Positions 1-5,187 of a DNA stretch of 5,187 bases are shown piece after piece. The stretch's first letter is position 1. Each line of letters starts with the position of its first letter. The notes beneath the pieces were generated by a model. The model was not told the origin of the DNA. It worked only from the letters and a program-made list of their open reading frames with translations, and ran no database searches. Both the position numbers and the translations under genes were made by a program. This DNA is from an uncultured Bacilli bacterium (GTDB taxonomy: Bacteria; Bacillota_I; Bacilli_A; RF39; UBA660): NCBI GenBank assembly GCA_944331725.1, contig CALVJE010000074.1, forward strand, positions 1-5,187, in the 5' to 3' direction.

Positions 1-30
1 ATATCATTAACTTTTGTTCTTTAAAAGAAT

Positions 31-60
31 AAGTTCCCATTATAATTTTTTCGGGAACTT
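31..60 (+). terminator. Inverted repeat, possible terminator of an upstream transcript
   Basis: AAGTTCCC at 31-38 is perfectly complementary to GGGAACTT at 53-60, giving an 8-bp stem with a 14-base AT-rich loop. On the + strand it is followed by a moderately T-rich stretch (TGAATTTTATTT), which would suit a weak intrinsic terminator for a gene left of the window. The long loop and interrupted T tract make this uncertain, and a protein-binding inverted repeat is the alternative. It lies upstream of the predicted promoter of the next gene, so it would not block that gene. Confidence 0.4.
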
Positions 61-94
61 TGAATTTTATTTAACATATCTTATTTTTCTACTT

Positions 95-123
95 TTGACT
101 ACTTTAATTTTTTCTGATAGTAT
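95..123 (+). promoter_or_regulatory. Predicted sigma-A-type promoter for the tail-anchored protein gene
   Basis: TTGACT at 95-100 resembles the -35 box. After a 17-base spacer, TAGTAT at 118-123 is a plausible -10 box, preceded by TG one base upstream (115-116), as in extended -10 promoters. Transcription would start near 130, leaving a leader of about 30 bases before the GTG start at 159. A second hexamer, TATGAT at 121-126, is closer to the -10 consensus but would need a 20-base spacer. The assignment rests on sequence resemblance only. Confidence 0.5.
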
Positions 124-158
124 GATATCATTAAAGTAATAGTAAAGTAGGTGATAGT

Positions 159-1025
159 GTGGGACGAATGGAACGCTATGATAATTCTAATAATACAAGA
201 GCAAGAAGTAGAACAGAAAAAAATCAAAGTTTATATAATGACTTAGGAAATTTAGAAAAATATACAACTCTAACAGATGTTTCTAAAATAGAAGCAGTTG
301 AATTAAACTCAGCTAAAAAGAATTATCGTACAAGAGAAGGATATCATCAAATAAAAGACTATGACTTTAATATAAAAAAGCCTCCAGTTAGAAGAGAACT
401 TGATGAATTTAATTATGTATATAATACTGATGAACATAAAACTTATGATATAAATAAAGTTCTAGAAGAAGCGAAAGAGTTAAGAGAAAAAGATAATTTA
501 GAAAAGAAAAGAAAATTACATAATGAAAAGTATAACATCTTAGAAAGTAGTGAAGAAGAATTAGAGAAATTTAAAGAAGAAACAAAACTACGTCATAAGC
601 CTATAGAAAATGAAAAAGAATTAGAAGAGTTAATTAATACTATAACTTCTAAAGAATTAAGAGATGAAATAGATAAAAGAGAAGCTAAATCTAATGAAAA
701 TACAAATTCTCTTTTAAGTGATTTAATGGCTACTAATGTAAATGAAGAAGTATTAAAACCTATCGCTACTAAAATAGAAAATAGTAAAGTAGAAGATGAT
801 ACTAGAAAGTTAGAGAAGATAAAAGATAAAACAAGAGATCTATCTAATGAAATAGATAAATCATTCTATACTAAGAGTCTTGATTTAAGTGAAGAAGACT
901 TTGAATTAGATGACGAAGAACAAGTAAAATCTTCTAAATTTATAATATTCTTAAAATTAATATTTTCTATTGCTTTAATTGTAGGAGTAGGTTTTGGTGT
1001 ATATTACGTTATAACTAATTTTTAA
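159..1025 (+). CDS. Uncharacterised charged protein with C-terminal membrane anchor
   Basis: I do not recognise this 288-residue protein. It is almost entirely hydrophilic and rich in Lys, Glu, Asp and Asn. Residues about 95-172 look like long charged helices with coiled-coil potential, containing many EE, EK and KK pairs. Residues about 175-255 look like a flexible acidic linker. The only hydrophobic stretch is at the extreme C terminus, about 261-284, and is followed by only a few residues. There is no N-terminal signal peptide, so the expected topology is tail-anchored: a cytoplasmic body held to the membrane by its C-terminal end. The N terminus is basic (RARSRTEKN at 14-22). The start is GTG at 159, chosen because AGGTGAT at 149-155 is well placed for it; an in-frame ATG at 168 sits far from that site. 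The gene has its own predicted promoter and is followed by a long non-coding gap. Scaffold or adaptor roles are possible, but no enzymatic motif is visible. Confidence 0.85.
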   Translation: MGRMERYDNSNNTRARSRTEKNQSLYNDLGNLEKYTTLTDVSKIEAVELNSAKKNYRTREGYHQIKDYDFNIKKPPVRRELDEFNYVYNTDEHKTYDINKVLEEAKELREKDNLEKKRKLHNEKYNILESSEEELEKFKEETKLRHKPIENEKELEELINTITSKELRDEIDKREAKSNENTNSLLSDLMATNVNEEVLKPIATKIENSKVEDDTRKLEKIKDKTRDLSNEIDKSFYTKSLDLSEEDFELDDEEQVKSSKFIIFLKLIFSIALIVGVGFGVYYVITNF

Positions 1026-1090
1026 AAACTGTATATCAAAAGTCTTAAAAATTGTATATCAAAATCCTTAAAATTTGTATATCGATCATT
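1022..1090 (+). repeat. Three tandem 23-bp repeats with TGTATATC core
   Basis: Three consecutive 23-base units occupy 1022-1044, 1045-1067 and 1068-1090. Each opens with TTAAAA and carries an identical TGTATATC core at 1030-1037, 1053-1060 and 1076-1083, so the cores are spaced exactly 23 bases apart. Units 1 and 2 also share CAAAA directly after the core, while unit 3 diverges there. The first unit starts inside the last codon and stop codon of the preceding gene. Possible readings are a cluster of binding sites for a DNA-binding protein, or the repeated terminal sequences of a degraded insertion element; IS21-family elements are known to carry several repeats at their ends. I see no inverted counterpart nearby and no transposase. 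Confidence 0.75.
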
Positions 1091-1280
1091 GAAATAGCAG
1101 ATATATAAATATTATTAAGGTTAAAAGTTGCAAAAATGAGTTAATCCAATAAATTATAGTAGGGAATTACCAATAGTACGTCTAACGTGCATTATCTCCT
1201 TGTGTTAAACACTAAAGACTAGATAAATAATAGAACTATATATTATTACAAAACTAAAAGAAAGATTAGTCCTAATTTTT
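1091..1280. other. Non-coding stretch with several potential hairpins
   Basis: No protein-coding frame of useful length is visible on either strand. Small inverted repeats follow one another: GGTTAA at 1119-1124 with TTAATCC at 1141-1147 (one bulge); AAT plus GTACGT at 1172-1181 with ACGTGCATT at 1185-1193 around a CTA loop (one bulged A); GTGT/ACAC at 1202-1212; AATAATA at 1226-1232 with TATTATT at 1241-1247; and AAAGATTAG at 1261-1269 with CTAATTTTT at 1272-1280. The stretch runs directly into an intrinsic terminator. It could be a small RNA, a long 3' untranslated region of the gene before it, or the remains of a mobile element. I could not match it to a tRNA, 5S rRNA, SRP RNA, tmRNA, RNase P RNA or T-box leader. 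AT-rich DNA forms short hairpins by chance, so the structural evidence is weak. Confidence 0.35.
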
Positions 1281-1310
1281 ACGTCAAAACATTTTGACGT
1301 TTTTTCTTTT
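1281..1310 (+). terminator. Intrinsic (rho-independent) terminator
   Basis: ACGTCAAAA at 1281-1289 is perfectly complementary to TTTTGACGT at 1292-1300. This folds as an 8-bp stem with a 4-base loop and is followed by a strong T run, TTTTT-C-TTTT at 1301-1310. It ends whatever transcript crosses the preceding gap, either readthrough from the tail-anchored protein gene or a separate small RNA. It separates that transcript from the unit containing polC. A second hairpin (1261-1280) abuts it on the left. Confidence 0.85.
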
Positions 1311-1323
1311 ATTATCATAAAAT
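1294..1323 (+). promoter_or_regulatory. Predicted promoter for the polC-containing unit, overlapping the terminator
   Basis: TTGACG at 1294-1299 lies in the 3' arm of the terminator stem and resembles the -35 box. TAAAAT at 1318-1323 follows after 18 bases as a candidate -10 box. Transcription would begin near 1330, about 45 bases before the ATG at 1374. The -10 box falls within the 21-bp palindrome at 1312-1332, so a protein bound there could repress the promoter. TATGAT at 1325-1330 is a better -10 match but has no -35 box at normal spacing. Moderate confidence at best in AT-rich DNA. Confidence 0.4.
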
Positions 1324-1332
1324 TTATGATAA
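1312..1332. repeat. 21-bp palindrome, candidate operator
   Basis: TTATCATAAA at 1312-1321 and TTTATGATAA at 1323-1332 are perfect inverted copies around a single central A. The palindrome lies just after the terminator's T run, about 40 bases before the ATG of the next gene, and covers the candidate -10 box. Its symmetry is what a dimeric helix-turn-helix regulator would bind. As RNA it could not fold tightly without opening the central bases, which favours a DNA site over a hairpin. No regulator gene is present in the window. Confidence 0.55.
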
Positions 1333-1373
1333 ACTCTTAATAGAAACAACAATATTAATAAGGGGGAATAGAT

Positions 1374-2213
1374 ATGAATTTGAACTTCGTTTTAAATGAT
1401 TATGTTTTAATCTGGAATTTATTATTTAATGCCTCTATTTCCCAGTCTGTCCAAAGTTTTAAACAGAAGTTGTGGAAAAACTATCGTCATAGTTATAATG
1501 ATTTATATAAAGAAGAAGAACAAATATTAAAAGATCCTAAAAATTATATTCCTAGCGATGATACTATTTTTGATATGGTTAAGAATAGTGATATGTATAA
1601 AGAAATTAGAAAAGATACAGAAAAATATCGAATGGAATTATTACAAAGTTTTGATAGTATAAAAAAAGACTTAAATAAAAATTTAAAAGAAATATTAAAA
1701 TTTGATATAAAATTATATTATGTTTTAGTTGTAGATAAAAAACTAGATGTTATAGGTATGACTATACCAAAAAGTAGAAGAGTAAATACTATTACTTGGG
1801 GAAATAGAAAAGATTCTGATAATTATACTCTTGCCATTATCAATATCATTGAACATATCTTAAGAAAAGAACTAGCTAACTATCAGTCTGAGTATAAAGA
1901 CTTAGTAGATGCTGTTATAGAACTTGCTATTGATAATGAACTTGCATCTAGACTTTTAAATAAAAGCGTTTATTTAAAAGGAGATAAATCACTTAAGTTT
2001 TTAAAATGTCAACTGTATCCATATTTTCTTATGTATTTAGGATATTCTAAAGAAGAAATATTAAATAGAATGATGAAGGATAAAATAGTATTTGAACTTG
2101 ATAAATATACTTTTGAAAGAGGACTTGCAACTATAGATTTAAAAGCATTTATAGACTTTTGTATAAAACATCAAAAACATATTTTAAAGATTAATGAGTT
2201 AGAAATAATATAG
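1374..2213 (+). CDS. Uncharacterised protein co-transcribed with polC
   Basis: I do not recognise this 279-residue protein and see no catalytic motif I can assign. It begins at an ATG seven bases after a strong GGGGG ribosome-binding site (1362-1366). There is no signal peptide and no convincing membrane helix, so it is probably cytoplasmic. Residues 1-30 are relatively hydrophobic and aromatic. Residues about 35-110 are charged and helical. Residues about 111-142 look like beta strands (YYVLVV at 115-120, VNTITWG at 137-143). Residues 151-195 form helices, and 205-279 form a basic helical tail. The stretch 153-195, a helix containing EHILRKE (160-166) followed by a loop and LVDAVIELAIDNELASRL, faintly recalls the helix pair of zincin-type metalloproteases, but the HExxH motif is absent. 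That comparison is a guess. The gene ends 11 bases before polC, whose ribosome-binding site overlaps its stop codon, so the two are probably co-expressed. Codon use and base composition match its neighbours. Confidence 0.85.
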   Translation: MNLNFVLNDYVLIWNLLFNASISQSVQSFKQKLWKNYRHSYNDLYKEEEQILKDPKNYIPSDDTIFDMVKNSDMYKEIRKDTEKYRMELLQSFDSIKKDLNKNLKEILKFDIKLYYVLVVDKKLDVIGMTIPKSRRVNTITWGNRKDSDNYTLAIINIIEHILRKELANYQSEYKDLVDAVIELAIDNELASRLLNKSVYLKGDKSLKFLKCQLYPYFLMYLGYSKEEILNRMMKDKIVFELDKYTFERGLATIDLKAFIDFCIKHQKHILKINELEII

Positions 2214-2216
2214 AGG
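2212..2216 (+). promoter_or_regulatory. polC ribosome-binding site overlapping the upstream stop codon
   Basis: AGAGG shares its first two bases with the TAG stop of the preceding gene and lies 8 bases before the ATG at 2225. It fixes the polC start. An in-frame TTG at 2219 would leave only two bases of spacing and is unlikely. The overlap suggests translational coupling between the two genes. Confidence 0.7.
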
Positions 2217-2224
2217 TATTGTGT

Positions 2225-5187
2225 ATGGATGAGAAGTTAGAAATATTATTAAAAAGAATAAATTTAAGGGATGAATATTATTCTTTTTTTGAGAATGCTA
2301 TATTAGATAAAATAATTATTAGTAAAAAGAATAATAATAAATGGTTAGTAAAAATTAGTCTTGATGAATATCTACCTATAGAAGTTTTAGATTATCTTAA
2401 TAATAATAGTAATTTACTCGCTAACGATGTAATATTTTCTTTTAATATAAAAAATAAAGATGAAAATAAACTATTAGAATACTTTCCTTATCTATTAACA
2501 AAACTTAAAGAAGAAAATATAATTAATTTAATAGATTTATATCAAGATAGTCTAAAATATGAAGATAATGAATTAAAATTAATCGCTTATAATACTAAAG
2601 AAGAAAATAGATTAAAAGATATTTGTTCTTTTGTTAATAACTTTTATCATTCACTAGGTTATAATGAATTTATTAGTGTAGAAGTAAAAGAGGATGATTT
2701 AATTAAAAATGAGATAAGTAATGAACTTACTAATGTTACTATTCCTGAACCTATTAAGAAAGAAGTAATTAAAGAAGAAACTAAACATTTTAATAATGGT
2801 ACACCTAGAAGAAGAAAAGTAACAGAAGAAGGATGTATCTTAGGTAAACATATTGATACTGATCCTATTAAGATGAGTTTATTATTAGGAGAAGATAATG
2901 ATGTTACTGTTGAAGGATATATCTTTGGGACTGATTATTTTGAATCTAATAAGACTAATTTTAAAATTATAACTTTAAAAATAACAGATGAAACTGATAG
3001 TATCGCTTGTAAAGTATTCTGTAATGAAGATGAAGAATATGCTAAACTTTGTAAAGAATTAAAGGTAGGTAAATGGCTTAAGATAAGAGGTTATACTAAA
3101 ATAGATAACTTTTCTAAAGATGAGTTAGTCTTAAATGCTAGAGATATTATAGAAGTTGAGCATAATAGTGAAAAGATTGTTGATGATGCCGAAGAAAAAA
3201 GAATAGAACTACACGCTCATACAATGATGAGTCAGATGGATGGAGTAGCAGATGAAGTAAAACTTGTTAAACAAGCGATTGAATGGGGACATAAAGCTAT
3301 TGCAATAACTGATCATAATGGTGTACAAGCTTTTCCTCACGTCTATAATTTAGTAAGAGATTATAATAAAGGTAAAGAAGATAAAGATAAGTTTAAGGCC
3401 CTTTATGGAACAGAACTTGTAATGGTAGATGATAGTGTTGATGTAGTTATTAGACCTAATAAGAATAAATTATTAGATGAAACTTATGTTGTTTTTGACT
3501 TTGAAACAACAGGATTTAATGCTGGTGGTGCTGACTCTATTATTGAAATTGGTGCTGTTAAAATGAAAGGTGGAGAAATATTAGAACGCTATGATGAATT
3601 AATTAATCCAGGGCGTCCTTTACCTGCAAAGATAACTGAAATAACTAATATAACAGATTTTATGTTACAAGATAAAGATAATGAAGAAAATGCTGTTAAA
3701 AGATTTATAGAGTGGTTTAAAGACTATCCTATGGTCGCTCATAATGCTAAATTTGATGTTTCTTTCTTAGAGATGGCTTATAAGAAATATAATCTAGGAG
3801 AATTTAAAAATCCTGTTATCGATACTTTAGAATTATCAAGAACACTAGATAATAATTATGCTCGTCATAGTCTATCTGCACTAGTTAAAAGATATAATGT
3901 TCCTTGGGATGAAGAGAGCCATCATAGAGGAGATTATGATGCTGAAGGTACTGCTTTAGTCCTATACAAAATGTTAGAAAAACTAGATAGTAGAAATATT
4001 GAAACTATGGAACAGTTATCTAATATAGTAGACTCTAAAGAAATGTATAAATATGGTAATACTAATCATATCAATATCCTAGCTTTAAATAAAAAAGGTC
4101 TAAAGAATCTATTTAAAATAGTCTCTTTTGCCAATACAACCTATCTATATAAAACACCAAGAATACCAAGAAGTATTATTAATGAATATAGAGAAGGACT
4201 TTTAATTGGTAGTGGTTGTTATGAAAGTGAAGTTTTTAAACAAGCATCAAGTAAGAGTGAAGAAGAATTATCTAATATTATTAGATTCTATGATTATGTT
4301 GAAGTCCAACCACCTGAATGTTATTCACACTTAATAGAAACAAATGATTTTGCAAATGAAGCGGAAGTAATCAGTAATATTAAGAAAATTATTAATACAA
4401 CAATCGAAGCTGGTAAGTTAATTGTTGCAACAGGAGATGTTCATCATATAACAAGAGAAGATAAAATATATAGAGAAATAATTGTTAATCAAAAAGTACC
4501 AGGAGGAGGACGTCATCCTCTAGCAAGAGGAGGTATTAAAAATATTCCTTCAAACCATTTTAGAACAACAACAGAGATGTTAGAAGATTTCTCATTTTTA
4601 GATGATGAGATAAGAAAATTAATTGTAATAGATAATCCTAAAAAAATCGCTGATATGACAGAAATTATAGAAGTTATTATCGAAACAGGAGGTATTCCTT
4701 TCTCTCCTAAGATTGATAAAAGTGTTGAAACAGTTACAGACTTAGTCTTTACTAAAGCGACTGATATGTATGGAGAACCACTTCCATATAATATAGAAGA
4801 GCGAATTAGTACGGAATTATATGGAGATGGTGTTTTTAAAGCAACAGAAGCTAAGTTAAAAAGAGAAGAGCCTAATCTAAGTGAAGATGAGTTTAAGAAA
4901 AAATTATTCTCTAACTTACATAATACTCTTCTAAAAGGTTTTGATGAAGTAAAGAAAGTAATAAAAGAAAACTTAAAAATAGAAACTCCTGATATTACAG
5001 ATGAAGACTTAGAAAAAGCCCTTAAGAAAAACTTAGGTGGTGTAATAGGTGGAGGCTTCGATGTTATTTACTTAATCGCTCAAAAATTAGTTAAACATTC
5101 TAATGATGATGGTTATATTGTTGGTTCCCGTGGTTCTGTTGGTTCATCATTCGTCGCTACTATGATGGGAATAACTGAAGTAAATCC
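2225..5187 (+). CDS. polC: DNA polymerase III alpha subunit, PolC type (3' end beyond window)
   Basis: This is the replicative DNA polymerase of low-GC Gram-positive bacteria, which extends primers at the fork and proofreads with its own 3'-5' exonuclease. The first 987 codons are present. Residues 1 to about 200 are the divergent N-terminal region. About 225-310 is an OB-fold domain (begins VTVEGYIF). The PHP domain starts at about 327 with HAH at 330-332, DH at 363-364 and E397, and resumes after the exonuclease with GDVHH at 737-741. The inserted DEDDh exonuclease runs from about 420 to 590: DFETTG with D425 and E427, AHNAKFD with D511, and HRGDYD with H567 and D572. The polymerase core begins near 940, with SRGSVGSS at 968-975. 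All exonuclease catalytic residues are present, so proofreading is expected. The reading frame is open to the edge. The palm aspartates, fingers and C-terminal part, roughly 450 residues by comparison with typical PolC lengths near 1,440, lie outside. The neighbour upstream is an unknown gene 11 bases away, with which it probably shares a transcript. Confidence 0.98.
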   Translation, partial: MDEKLEILLKRINLRDEYYSFFENAILDKIIISKKNNNKWLVKISLDEYLPIEVLDYLNNNSNLLANDVIFSFNIKNKDENKLLEYFPYLLTKLKEENIINLIDLYQDSLKYEDNELKLIAYNTKEENRLKDICSFVNNFYHSLGYNEFISVEVKEDDLIKNEISNELTNVTIPEPIKKEVIKEETKHFNNGTPRRRKVTEEGCILGKHIDTDPIKMSLLLGEDNDVTVEGYIFGTDYFESNKTNFKIITLKITDETDSIACKVFCNEDEEYAKLCKELKVGKWLKIRGYTKIDNFSKDELVLNARDIIEVEHNSEKIVDDAEEKRIELHAHTMMSQMDGVADEVKLVKQAIEWGHKAIAITDHNGVQAFPHVYNLVRDYNKGKEDKDKFKALYGTELVMVDDSVDVVIRPNKNKLLDETYVVFDFETTGFNAGGADSIIEIGAVKMKGGEILERYDELINPGRPLPAKITEITNITDFMLQDKDNEENAVKRFIEWFKDYPMVAHNAKFDVSFLEMAYKKYNLGEFKNPVIDTLELSRTLDNNYARHSLSALVKRYNVPWDEESHHRGDYDAEGTALVLYKMLEKLDSRNIETMEQLSNIVDSKEMYKYGNTNHINILALNKKGLKNLFKIVSFANTTYLYKTPRIPRSIINEYREGLLIGSGCYESEVFKQASSKSEEELSNIIRFYDYVEVQPPECYSHLIETNDFANEAEVISNIKKIINTTIEAGKLIVATGDVHHITREDKIYREIIVNQKVPGGGRHPLARGGIKNIPSNHFRTTTEMLEDFSFLDDEIRKLIVIDNPKKIADMTEIIEVIIETGGIPFSPKIDKSVETVTDLVFTKATDMYGEPLPYNIEERISTELYGDGVFKATEAKLKREEPNLSEDEFKKKLFSNLHNTLLKGFDEVKKVIKENLKIETPDITDEDLEKALKKNLGGVIGGGFDVIYLIAQKLVKHSNDDGYIVGSRGSVGSSFVATMMGITEVN

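Noticed and set aside
1022..1090. CRISPR array
   Set aside because: The three units abut one another with no unique spacers between them, and no cas gene is present.
1153..1158. Perfect TATAAT on the minus strand
   Set aside because: No acceptable -35 box at 16-18 bases upstream on that strand; a TATAAT is expected by chance in DNA this AT-rich.
1150..1175. T-box-like sequence around AGGGAATTACC
   Set aside because: It lacks the conserved T-box antiterminator sequence and specifier-loop features, and it is separated from the next gene by a promoter-like region rather than leading into it.
1154..1201. Minus-strand 12-codon ORF preceded by AAGGAG (ATG at 1192 to TAA at 1154)
   Set aside because: Only three bases separate the AAGGAG from the ATG, the peptide is tiny, and the same bases form the 1172-1193 hairpin. 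Not enough to call a gene.
1374..2213. Transposase belonging to an IS21-like element with the 1022-1090 repeats
   Set aside because: The protein shows no integrase-type catalytic motif or helix-turn-helix typical of IstA, and no ATPase motif of IstB. It also sits behind its own terminator and promoter and is coupled to polC.
3482..4000. Exonuclease domain inside the PHP domain read as a gene fusion or insertion
   Set aside because: This insertion is the normal architecture of PolC-type polymerases and is not a novelty.
2225..5187. Mycoplasma-type code (TGA as tryptophan) suggested by the extreme AT content
   Set aside because: Tryptophan is written TGG in polC and the gene before it, and no in-frame TGA was met while translating polC.

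Overview
The window is very AT-rich DNA that most likely comes from a low-GC member of the Bacillota (class Bacilli). The reasons are the PolC-type replicative polymerase with its exonuclease inserted in the PHP domain, strong Shine-Dalgarno sequences, AGA-dominated arginine codons and U-tailed intrinsic terminators. Tryptophan is encoded by TGG in the second gene and in polC, and no in-frame TGA was met, so the standard bacterial code fits better than the Mycoplasma/Spiroplasma code. An uncultured gut or host-associated lineage is possible but cannot be shown from this sequence.

Layout, left to right, all genes on the + strand. Positions 1-158 are non-coding: an inverted repeat that may terminate an upstream transcript, then a promoter-like TTGACT / extended -10 pair. 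Positions 159-1025 encode an uncharacterised, highly charged protein with one C-terminal membrane helix (tail-anchored architecture). Positions 1026-1373 are a 348-base gap holding three 23-bp tandem repeats, about 190 bases with several small potential hairpins, a clear intrinsic terminator, a promoter-like pair overlapping that terminator and a 21-bp palindrome. Positions 1374-2213 encode an uncharacterised 279-residue soluble protein. After 11 bases polC begins at 2225 and runs off the right edge, leaving the first 987 codons here.

The second protein and polC look like one transcription unit: the polC ribosome-binding site overlaps the stop codon of the gene before it, and no terminator or promoter separates them. 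The terminator at 1281-1310 isolates this unit from the tail-anchored protein gene. PolC is the leading-strand replicase of low-GC Gram-positive bacteria, so the unknown partner is a candidate for a replication-linked or housekeeping role, but nothing in its sequence proves that. The most unusual parts of the window are the non-coding gap and the two unrecognised proteins. I do not see a complete new system here.
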